A program made the translations under genes and the position numbers. A DNA stretch of 9,887 bases from an uncultured Collinsella sp. (lineage in GTDB: Bacteria > Actinomycetota > Coriobacteriia > Coriobacteriales > Coriobacteriaceae), in assembly GCA_902479205.1 (NCBI GenBank), contig CABSNX010000061.1, forward strand, positions 1 to 9,887, written 5' to 3'. Position 1 is the stretch's first letter; the number at the start of each line of letters is the position of its first letter. Below the pieces are notes generated by a model, which was not told the DNA's origin, ran no database searches, and saw only the letters and a program-made list of their open reading frames with translations. Shown here piece by piece: positions 1-6,103 of this stretch.

Positions 1-29
1 GTGGGCTCGGAGATGTGTATAAGAGACAG
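1..29 (+). other. Illumina Nextera adapter remnant (not genomic)
   Basis: Bases 11-29 read AGATGTGTATAAGAGACAG, the 19-bp Tn5 mosaic end used in Nextera libraries, and bases 1-10 (GTGGGCTCGG) are the tail of the Nextera read-2 adapter. The genome therefore begins at about base 30. In two frames the adapter translates to the tell-tale peptides MGSEMCIRDS and MYKRQ, which would be mistaken for the N-terminus of the first gene. This is sequence contamination at a contig end, not a transposon insertion: there is no second mosaic end, no target duplication and no transposase. Confidence 0.97.
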
Positions 30-1448
30 CAGCCACACCGCGCGCAGGTCGAGGCGCTCGACGCCTTGGCCGATCACCAAAGTGTTCTGGCTGTTATGGG
101 AACGGGGCGCGGCAAGTCGCTCATCTTCCATGTGCATGCCGCGCGCGAGGCGGTCCTTCGCGGGCGTGCGAGCATCTTTGTCTATCCGCTGCGTGCGCTC
201 GTTGCCGACCAGGCCTATCACCTCTCGTCGACGATGGCAGCGCTTGGCATTGGCGTTGGCGTGCTGACCGGCGAGACCGTGGAGGCCGCACGCGATGACG
301 TGTTCGCCGGTCTAGCTTCGGGCCGCACCGGTATCGTGCTCACGACGCCCGAGTTCCTGTCTATCCACCGTGACCGCTTCGCGCGTTCGGGCCGCATCGG
401 CTTTGTCGTTATCGATGAGGCGCACCACGCCGGCCTTGCCAAGGGCGGCGACCGCAGCGCCTATCTTGACATGCCCGATATCCTCAAAGCCCTGGGCGAC
501 CCGGTCGTTATGGCTGCGACGGCCACCGCGACGGCTCCGGTCGTGGCCGAGCTTGCCCGCATGCTGCCGATCACTCGCACGGTGGTCGACGAGACGGTGC
601 GCGAGAACCTGCAGCTCGAGGACGACCGCGATCTTGCAAGTCGCGAGAACCGTTTGGTGTCGATTGTGGCGACGGGGGAAAAGACCGTCATCTACGTCAA
701 TTCGCGTGACCAGTCCGTGGCGCTCGCCAAGACGTTGCGCAAGCGTGTGCCCGATTGCGCAACCCATATCGCGTTCTATAACGCGGGGCTTGCGCGTTCC
801 GATCGCCGTCGCGTGGAGGAAGCATTCCGAGACGGCAGCCTCAGCTGTATCGTCTCGACATCTGCCTTTGGCGAGGGCGTCAACCTGCCCGATATCCGCC
901 ATGTCGTGCTCTATCACATGCCGTTTGGCGGCATTGAGTTTAACCAGATGAGCGGCCGTGCCGGTCGCGATGGCCAGCCCGCCGTGATCCACCTGCTCTA
1001 TTCGTCGCGCGATGCCCGCATTAACGAGCGCCTGCTCGACTGCTACGCACCCGAGCGCGACGAGCTCGTCACACTCTATCGCGCGCTGCAGACCATGTGG
1101 CGCTCCAACCGCGGCAAGACCGGGGATGATTCATTCTGCGCAAGCGATATCGACATCGCGCAGATGTGCCTTGCCATCGATGCCCGCACGCCGGTCGACG
1201 AGCGCTCGGTGGAAAGCGGCCTGGGAATCTTCGAAGAGCTTGGTTTCTGTCGCGTTTCGGGGTTTGACGATACGCGTCGCATCGCGATGGCCGAAAACCC
1301 CGGCCGCGTGCAATTGAGCAGGTCAATTCGCTATTTGGAGGGCTTGCGCTCGCGCATGGAGTTTTCGGCTTTCCGGAGCTGGGCGCTCGATTCGTGCGCT
1401 TCTGATATGCTAGCCAAAGTTAACCGCCCGATCGTACCGCGGGCCTAG
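30..1448 (+). CDS. RecQ-type superfamily 2 DNA helicase, 5'-truncated (probable C-terminal half of a RecJ-helicase fusion)
   Basis: The protein is open from the adapter junction to TAG at 1446-1448, giving 472 residues without a native start. Helicase motifs in order: Walker A GTGRGKS (residues 24-30), motif Ia YPLRALVADQ, motif II DEAH (129-132), motif III TATAT (164-168), a GEGVNLPD segment, and motif VI QMSGRAGRDG (306-315). The last two are RecQ-like. After the second RecA lobe comes a region resembling a winged helix, with no visible four-cysteine zinc site. The family unwinds duplex DNA using ATP. It lies 15 bp before rel. In many Gram-positives recJ sits beside rel, and some lineages carry RecJ fused to such a helicase, so I infer that the missing 5' part encodes RecJ. 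A stand-alone RecQ-like helicase is the alternative. Confidence 0.85.
   Translation, partial: QPHRAQVEALDALADHQSVLAVMGTGRGKSLIFHVHAAREAVLRGRASIFVYPLRALVADQAYHLSSTMAALGIGVGVLTGETVEAARDDVFAGLASGRTGIVLTTPEFLSIHRDRFARSGRIGFVVIDEAHHAGLAKGGDRSAYLDMPDILKALGDPVVMAATATATAPVVAELARMLPITRTVVDETVRENLQLEDDRDLASRENRLVSIVATGEKTVIYVNSRDQSVALAKTLRKRVPDCATHIAFYNAGLARSDRRRVEEAFRDGSLSCIVSTSAFGEGVNLPDIRHVVLYHMPFGGIEFNQMSGRAGRDGQPAVIHLLYSSRDARINERLLDCYAPERDELVTLYRALQTMWRSNRGKTGDDSFCASDIDIAQMCLAIDARTPVDERSVESGLGIFEELGFCRVSGFDDTRRIAMAENPGRVQLSRSIRYLEGLRSRMEFSAFRSWALDSCASDMLAKVNRPIVPRA
1403..1411 (+). promoter_or_regulatory. Candidate extended -10 promoter for rel
   Basis: TG-A-TATGCT lies inside the 3' end of the helicase gene, about 53 bases before the rel start. 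It has the TGN extension and a 4/6 match to TATAAT, but no convincing -35 box. It could give rel its own transcript besides readthrough from the helicase gene. Weak evidence: one motif only. Confidence 0.27.
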
Positions 1449-1463
1449 GGGAAGGGGACCTCG

Positions 1464-3824
1464 ATGGATGCCGCAGCCCGTACCGCCCATGATTCCACCC
1501 TCCAGCCGTTTTCGGAGATGGAGCACTATAAGCATGCCGATGAGCTGCCGCCCGAGATTATGGCGGACAGCTACGACAAGCTGGAGCGTCTGTGCCTCAA
1601 ATATATGAATGAGGACGACTTTTCTAAGGTTGAGCAGGCCTACTGCTTTGCCGCCGAGAAGCATTGCAACCAAAAGCGGCGCTCGGGTGAGATGTACATC
1701 AACCATCCCGTCGAGGTGGCCATCATTCTGGCCGATCTCAAGATGGACTGTGACGTGGTGTGCGCCGCGCTGCTGCACGATACCGTCGAGGATACCGAGA
1801 CTTCGCTTGCCGATGTTTCCGGCCTGTTTGGCGATACGGTGGCCGAGCTCGTCGATGGCGTGACCAAGCTCACCAACATCGAAGTCGACAGCATGGACGA
1901 GAAACAGGCCCTCACGCTGCGCAAGATGTTCCTCGCCATGTCCAAGGACATCCGCGTCATCATCGTTAAACTTGCCGACCGTCTGCACAACATGCGAACG
2001 CTGGCAGCCCTGCGCGAGGATCGTCGCCTATTTAAGGCTCGCGAGACCATGGACGTGTACGCGCCCTTGGCCGACCGCCTGGGCATGAGCTCTATTAAGT
2101 GGGAGCTCGAGGACCTGTCCTTCTTCTACCTGGAGCCCGATGCCTACCAGCGCATCGCGCGCATGGTGGCGGAGTCGCGCGAGGTCCGTGAGCGCTATCT
2201 GGCTGAGACCATCAAGACACTCACCGACGAGCTCAACCGCATTGGCCTGGAAGGCTTCCAGATCAACGGCCGTTCCAAGCACTATTGGTCCATCTACCAA
2301 AAGATGAAGCGCAAGGGCAAGGAGTTCTCCGAGATCTACGACCTGGTGGCGCTGCGCGTTATTACCCATTCGGTGCGCGATTGCTACTCCACGCTCGGTG
2401 CGGTGCATACGCTGTGGCACCCCATGCCTGGTCGCTTTAAAGACTATATCGCCATGCCCAAGGTCAATAACTACCAGTCGCTCCACACGACGGTCATCGG
2501 CCCTACGGCTCGTCCGCTCGAGATTCAGATTCGAACCTACGAGATGCATGAGCAGGCCGAGTACGGCATTGCCGCCCACTGGCTATATAAGAAGTCGGGC
2601 GGATCGTCTGCTTCCAAGACCAATGACGCTCAACGTTTGGACGACCAGATTAACTGGCTTAAGCACTCACTCGATTGGGCTGCGTCTGATGAGATTACCG
2701 ACGCCAAGGAATACCTGCATTCGCTGAAGGTCGACCTCTTCGATCAGGAGATCTTCGTCTTCACGCCCAAAGGCGAGGTCATGGCGCTTCGTGCCGGCTC
2801 CACGCCGCTCGACTTTGCCTATGCCGTTCACACCGAGGTGGGAAACCATTGCGTCGGCGCCAAAATCAACGGTGCGGTGGCTCCGCTCACGCACGAGATC
2901 AAGACGGGCGACCGCGTTGAAATCCTGACTAACAAGAGTTCCAAGCCGTCGCGTGATTGGCTCAAGATCGTCAAGACGCCTTCCGCCAAGTCAAAGATCC
3001 GTCGCTACTTTGCCGCCGCGACTAAGGACGACGACGCTGCCGCCGGCCGCGATATGCTGGCCAAGGACCTGCGCAAGCGCGGGTATGGCATCTCCACGCC
3101 GCGCTCCACGCGTGCGCTCAATGCCGTGGCGGAGCAGTTTAACTTCAAGCAGCTCGAGGACCTGTTTGCCGCCGTCGGTGCCGGCAAGGTTGCCCCGCGC
3201 GCTGTGGGCAATAAGGTCGAGCAAATCTTGGACCCCAAGCCCGAGGAACAGCTCACCAAGGCCGAGGCTATCGCCGAGGTCGTGAAACAGCCGGCCCGCG
3301 GCTCCAACCGCAAGCCGCAAAAGCGTGGCAAGAGCGCAAGTAACGGCATTATCGTCAAGGGCGAGAGCAACAGTGGCCTGCTGGTCCGTCTGGCTCATTG
3401 CTGCAACCCCGTGACGGGCGACGATATCGTCGGCTTCATCACGCGTGGCCGAGGTGTCTCAGTGCATCGCGCCAACTGCCCCAACGTCAAGGGTCTTATG
3501 GAACATCCCGAGCGCATGATCGATGTGGAGTGGGACGGCGCTGCCGACACCCTCTTCCAGGTCGAGATCGTGGTCGAGTGCCTGGACCGCATGGGCCTGC
3601 TCAAGGACGTCACCATTGCCATTGGCGATGCAGGCGGCAATATCCTTTCCGCCGCCACCTCGACCAACCGCGAGGGTATTGCGACCCTGCGCTTTATGGT
3701 CGAGATTTCGGATGCGAGCGGCCTGGATCCGCTGCTGGCTTCCATCAGCAGTGTCGATTCGGTCTACGACGCTCGCCGTCTTATGCCCGGCGAGGGCGGA
3801 GCGCAACTCAAGCGCCGTGTGTAG
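1464..3824 (+). CDS. rel: Bifunctional (p)ppGpp synthetase/hydrolase Rel (RelA/SpoT family, long form)
   Basis: A 786-residue long-form Rel, which makes (p)ppGpp from GTP/GDP and ATP on starved ribosomes and also hydrolyses it, setting the stringent response. The HD hydrolase domain is complete: H81 in YINHP, HD at 105-106 followed by TVEDT, and LADRLHNMRTL at 170-180. The synthetase domain has GRSKHYWSIYQKMKRKG (269-285), RFKD (324-327), NNYQSLHTTV (335-344) and EIQIRT (353-358). RFKD is the RXKD signature of bifunctional Rel, not the EXDD of synthetase-only RelA. TGS spans about 428-489, the CC/zinc-finger-like region about 642-674 (C646, C647, C672), and ACT the C-terminal ~75 residues. 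The start at 1464 has a purine-rich SD (AAGGGGA, 1452-1458), and the gene begins 15 bp after the helicase stop, so cotranscription is likely. Length and domains are normal for the family. Confidence 0.97.
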   Translation: MDAAARTAHDSTLQPFSEMEHYKHADELPPEIMADSYDKLERLCLKYMNEDDFSKVEQAYCFAAEKHCNQKRRSGEMYINHPVEVAIILADLKMDCDVVCAALLHDTVEDTETSLADVSGLFGDTVAELVDGVTKLTNIEVDSMDEKQALTLRKMFLAMSKDIRVIIVKLADRLHNMRTLAALREDRRLFKARETMDVYAPLADRLGMSSIKWELEDLSFFYLEPDAYQRIARMVAESREVRERYLAETIKTLTDELNRIGLEGFQINGRSKHYWSIYQKMKRKGKEFSEIYDLVALRVITHSVRDCYSTLGAVHTLWHPMPGRFKDYIAMPKVNNYQSLHTTVIGPTARPLEIQIRTYEMHEQAEYGIAAHWLYKKSGGSSASKTNDAQRLDDQINWLKHSLDWAASDEITDAKEYLHSLKVDLFDQEIFVFTPKGEVMALRAGSTPLDFAYAVHTEVGNHCVGAKINGAVAPLTHEIKTGDRVEILTNKSSKPSRDWLKIVKTPSAKSKIRRYFAAATKDDDAAAGRDMLAKDLRKRGYGISTPRSTRALNAVAEQFNFKQLEDLFAAVGAGKVAPRAVGNKVEQILDPKPEEQLTKAEAIAEVVKQPARGSNRKPQKRGKSASNGIIVKGESNSGLLVRLAHCCNPVTGDDIVGFITRGRGVSVHRANCPNVKGLMEHPERMIDVEWDGAADTLFQVEIVVECLDRMGLLKDVTIAIGDAGGNILSAATSTNREGIATLRFMVEISDASGLDPLLASISSVDSVYDARRLMPGEGGAQLKRRV

Positions 3825-3860
3825 GTGCGAGAGCCTCTCAGCATCATAGATATTGGTTAC

Positions 3861-3896
3861 GTTCGAGGCATCGTTTGGTGCCTCGAGCGTATTTTA
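3861..3896 (+). terminator. Hairpin between rel and the MBL gene, possible intrinsic terminator
   Basis: Bases 3861-3872 pair with 3877-3888 (GTTCGAGGCATC / GGTGCCTCGAGC, 12 bp with three G.U pairs) around a GTTT loop, followed by GTATTTTA. The stem is strong but the U tract is short and interrupted. It ends only about 10 bases before the SD of the next gene, so no promoter fits between. It may therefore be a partial terminator or an mRNA-processing or stability hairpin. Confidence 0.5.
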
Positions 3897-3912
3897 GAAG
3901 GAGGGTATGCGC

Positions 3913-4596
3913 ATGGACGATATGACTTTGGACCTGACACCCCGAGGCACGGCTTCGATTGAGGCGCTCGTCAACGGCCCGATTCAGACCAACAGCTACG
4001 CCGTGATTTCGAATGACGAGTGCTTAATCGTCGATCCGGCGTGGGAGGGCGAGCGTCTTGTGGAGCATATCCGCACCGCGCATCCCGAGGTGCGTGCACT
4101 CGGCTCTGTCTGCACGCACGGTCATGCCGACCATGTTGGCGGGGTTGCCGGGGTTCGGGCTGTCGTTGGCGACGGCGCACTATATGAGTTGTGCGCTAAG
4201 GACGTGACGGTACCTCGCGCAAATATCGAGGAGCAGCGCGCCATGTGGGGTATCGAGACGCCCGATCCGGGTGAGCCGACGCGTTTGCTTGCCGAGGGCG
4301 ATACAATCGAGGTGGGCGACGTCTGCCTGCAGGTGATCGAGGCGCCGGGGCATACGCCGGGCGGCATCGTCCTGTTCGCCGCGACCGAGCAGGGGAACAT
4401 CGCCTTTGTGGGCGACACGCTTTTCCCGGGCAGCCACGGTCGTACCGATCTTTCCGGCGGTGACGAGGCGGCGATTATGCGCTCGCTCTCCAAACTTGCC
4501 AAGATGCTTCCGCCCGATACCGTTTGCTTGACGGGCCATGGCGATTCGACCACGATGGCGCGCGAACTTATGCAGAACCCGTTTATGCAGATGTAG
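3913..4596 (+). CDS. Metallo-beta-lactamase-fold hydrolase, glyoxalase II-like
   Basis: A 227-residue cytoplasmic protein (no signal peptide or membrane segment seen) with the full metal-binding set of the family: HGHADH at residues 69-74 (HxHxDH), H147 in GHTPGG, D168 in FVGDTLF and H209 in TGHGDST. This two-metal site usually hydrolyses thioesters such as S-lactoylglutathione or related esters; the true substrate cannot be told from sequence. I chose ATG 3913 over the in-frame ATG at 3907 because the strong SD AAGGAGG (3898-3904) lies 8 bases before 3913 but only 2 before 3907. It follows rel by 88 bp. In many Gram-positives a similar small MBL protein sits downstream of rel near dtd and hisS, which fits a conserved neighbourhood, although dtd is not here. 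Confidence 0.9.
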   Translation: MDDMTLDLTPRGTASIEALVNGPIQTNSYAVISNDECLIVDPAWEGERLVEHIRTAHPEVRALGSVCTHGHADHVGGVAGVRAVVGDGALYELCAKDVTVPRANIEEQRAMWGIETPDPGEPTRLLAEGDTIEVGDVCLQVIEAPGHTPGGIVLFAATEQGNIAFVGDTLFPGSHGRTDLSGGDEAAIMRSLSKLAKMLPPDTVCLTGHGDSTTMARELMQNPFMQM

Positions 4597-4685
4597 GCTC
4601 GAAGCCGTCTTTCGAACCACGAAGACCGCTCAATCGTCAAGCTATTTTCCCCAGTGGGTCGATTCTGTGGGGCAAACGGTCAAAA

Positions 4686-4725
4686 TTTGTTCAATCGGAT
4701 GGTATTCGTGAACAAACGAACGTTT
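4686..4725 (+). promoter_or_regulatory. Nested inverted repeats upstream of fba, candidate operator
   Basis: TTTGTTCA (4686-4693) and TGAACAAA (4709-4716) form a perfect 8-bp inverted repeat with 15 bases between, so the half-sites are centred 23 bp apart. Overlapping the right half are two further dyads: TTCGT/ACGAA (4705-4709 / 4716-4720) and AAACG-AA-CGTTT (4714-4725). The cluster sits 17 to 64 bases upstream of the candidate -10 element, a usual place for a transcription factor to bind. No regulator is identified. Confidence 0.4.
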
Positions 4726-4741
4726 ATGCTCGGGTATGTCG

Positions 4742-4750
4742 TGGTAAAAT
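4742..4750 (+). promoter_or_regulatory. Candidate fba promoter (extended -10)
   Basis: TG-G-TAAAAT at 4742-4750 is an extended -10 element with a 5/6 match to TATAAT. The bases 17 upstream of the hexamer (GTTTAT, 4722-4727) are a poor -35. It predicts a leader of about 35 bases before the fba ATG, with the SD inside it. The 194-bp gap after the MBL gene supports fba being its own transcription unit. Confidence 0.5.
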
Positions 4751-4790
4751 CTCAGGCGTTATCGGAGCAACCTTACAGGAGGTTTCTTTT

Positions 4791-5657
4791 ATGCTCGTCA
4801 ACGCAGCAGACATGCTCAAGAAGGCCGAGGCCGGCAAGTACGGTCTCGGTGCCTTCAACACCAACAACCTCGAGTGGACCCTGGCTATTCTCCAGGCCGC
4901 CGAGGAGGCCAAGTCTCCGCTGATCCTTCAGTGCACCGCTGGTGCCGCTAAGTGGATGGGCGGTTTCAAGGTCTGCGCCGACATGGTCAAGGCTGCCGTC
5001 GAGGCCACGGGCGTTACCGTTCCCGTCGCCCTTCACCTCGATCACGGTTCTTACGAGGACTGCTTCAAGTGCATCGAGGCCGGCTTCACGTCCATCATGT
5101 ATGACGGCTCTCACGAGGAGACCTTCCAGCTTAACCTCGACCGCACCAAGGAGCTCGTTGAGCTTGCCCACTCCAAGGGCATGTCCATCGAGGCCGAGGT
5201 CGGCGGCATCGGCGGCACCGAGGACGGCGTGACCTCCAGCGGCGAGCTCGCTGATCCTGCTGAGTGCAAGCAGATTGCTGACCTGGGCGTCGACTTCCTC
5301 GCCTGCGGTATCGGCAACATCCACGGCGTGTACCCTGCCGACTGGGCTGGCCTTTCCTTCGAGCGCCTGGGCGAGATCAAGGCTCAGACCGGCGACCTGC
5401 CCCTCGTCCTGCACGGTGGCACCGGCATCCCCGAGGATCAGATCAAGAAGGCCATCTCCCTGGGTATCTCCAAGATCAACGTCAACACCGATCTGCAGCT
5501 CGTCTTCGCCAAGGGTGTTCGCGAGTACATCGAGGCCGGCAAGGATCAGCAGGGCAAGGGCTTTGACCCCCGCAAGCTCCTCAAGCCTGGTCGCGACAAC
5601 ATCGTTGCCCGCACCAAGGAGCTCATGGAGGAGTTTGGCTCCGTCAACAAGGCGTAA
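4791..5657 (+). CDS. fba: Class II fructose-1,6-bisphosphate aldolase
   Basis: A 288-residue zinc-dependent aldolase that reversibly splits fructose 1,6-bisphosphate into dihydroxyacetone phosphate and glyceraldehyde 3-phosphate in glycolysis and gluconeogenesis. Visible active-site parts: LHLDHGSYEDC with catalytic D84 and zinc ligand H85, H178 in GIGNIHGVYP, H208 in LVLHGGTGIP, and NVNTD (230-234) for phosphate and substrate binding. The GNIHGVYP and INVNTD forms match the short class II aldolases of Gram-positives rather than long FbaA of E. coli; tagatose-bisphosphate aldolase is a related alternative. The ATG at 4791 has a perfect AGGAGG (4777-4782) 8 bases upstream; longer in-frame extensions are rejected because they lack an SD and cross the promoter. 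Codons are strongly biased to C-ending forms, as expected for very high expression. It appears monocistronic. Confidence 0.96.
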   Translation: MLVNAADMLKKAEAGKYGLGAFNTNNLEWTLAILQAAEEAKSPLILQCTAGAAKWMGGFKVCADMVKAAVEATGVTVPVALHLDHGSYEDCFKCIEAGFTSIMYDGSHEETFQLNLDRTKELVELAHSKGMSIEAEVGGIGGTEDGVTSSGELADPAECKQIADLGVDFLACGIGNIHGVYPADWAGLSFERLGEIKAQTGDLPLVLHGGTGIPEDQIKKAISLGISKINVNTDLQLVFAKGVREYIEAGKDQQGKGFDPRKLLKPGRDNIVARTKELMEEFGSVNKA

Positions 5658-5677
5658 GCGTCGCTAAACTTCCCGCC

Positions 5678-5769
5678 GGAAGCCCCGTCCCCCTACACTG
5701 TTTCCTTTGCGCTCACCTGGCTTCGCCAGAAGTCGCGCCAAGGAAACAGTTCCGGGAGACGGGGCTTCC
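5678..5769. repeat. Long imperfect inverted repeat (foldback element) downstream of fba
   Basis: The left arm has GGAAGCCCCGTC (5678-5689) and CTGTTTCCTT (5698-5707) then TGCGC; the right arm has GCGCC, AAGGAAACAG (5740-5749) and GACGGGGCTTCC (5758-5769). The 12-bp and 10-bp blocks are perfectly complementary and separated by 8 bases on each arm, so they form one long stem with a symmetric internal loop. The apex carries a mini-hairpin CTGGC-TTC-GCCAG (5717-5729). It begins about 20 bp after the fba stop. There is no U tract after it, so it is not a standard terminator; it could protect the fba mRNA 3' end or be a decayed mobile foldback. Confidence 0.85.
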
Positions 5770-6006
5770 TTCGTCTACAGCCGCAGGGTTACGAGTCTGA
5801 ATTAAGAGGGCTATTGGCTTTGCCAGAAGTCGCGCGACGGAATCAGCTCCCGGGAAACGGTGCCTCCTTTGTTAACTCGCTACAGGGTTACTGGGCTAAA
5901 TAATTTGCCCTGGCTTCGCCAGATGTCGCCCCAAGGAAACAGTTCCGGGGGACGGGGCTTCCTTCGTTTAACGCCGCAGGGTTACTGGGCTGAATTCATT
6001 TTTATA
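5718..6006. repeat. Three degenerate tandem copies of a 96-97 bp unit
   Basis: Copies start at 5718, 5815 and 5911, each with TGGCTTCGCCAGA or a close variant (97 and 96 bp apart). Shared blocks within each copy, in order: the mini-hairpin TGGCTTCGCCA, AAGGAAACAG, GACGGGGCTTCCTTCGT, and CGCAGGGTTACTGGGCTGAA. Copies 1 and 3 are very alike; copy 2 has diverged much more (for example GACGGAATCAG and AACGGTGCCTCC). Copy 1 supplies the right arm of the foldback at 5678-5769. No credible open frame covers the block, so the 446-bp gap between fba and the next gene is filled mainly by this array, a terminator and a short leader. Confidence 0.87.
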
Positions 6007-6026
6007 GGTACCGTTTATCAGTGTTG

Positions 6027-6056
6027 AGGGCTCCTCTATTGGGGCTTTCTTTTTTT
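6027..6056 (+). terminator. Intrinsic terminator before the transglutaminase-like gene
   Basis: AGGGCTCC (6027-6034) pairs with GGGGCTTT (6041-6048), 8 bp including three G.U pairs, around a TCTATT loop, followed by C and a run of seven T (6050-6056). It lies about 370 bp after fba and would insulate the following gene from readthrough through the repeat array. Confidence 0.65.
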
Positions 6057-6063
6057 ATCTCGC

Positions 6064-6069
6064 TACAAT
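6064..6069 (+). promoter_or_regulatory. Candidate -10 box for the transglutaminase-like gene
   Basis: TACAAT (5/6 match to TATAAT) directly follows the terminator T-run. It predicts transcription from about 6076 and a 28-base leader to ATG 6104. The matching -35 is poor (TTGGGG at 6039-6044 with a long 19-base spacer). If real, it rules out the upstream in-frame ATG at 6068, which overlaps the box. Confidence 0.32.
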
Positions 6070-6103
6070 GTGCCTCAAGGGTTCTAGTGACTTGGAGTTT
6101 GGT

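Noticed and set aside
1..29. Real Tn5-type transposon end
   Set aside because: The bases before the mosaic end match the commercial adapter, and there is no transposase or second end.
312..992. Long antisense open frame opposite the helicase
   Set aside because: Shadow of the GC-rich helicase gene; the forward frame carries all helicase motifs.
4524..4790. N-terminal extension of Fba to upstream in-frame starts
   Set aside because: It would overlap the MBL gene, cross the promoter region and ignore the perfect AGGAGG before ATG 4791; class II aldolases of this type begin MLVN or similar.
6068..6103. Upstream ATG start for the transglutaminase-like protein
   Set aside because: It overlaps the probable -10 box, lacks an SD and adds 12 residues without support; ATG 6104 has GGAG at good spacing.
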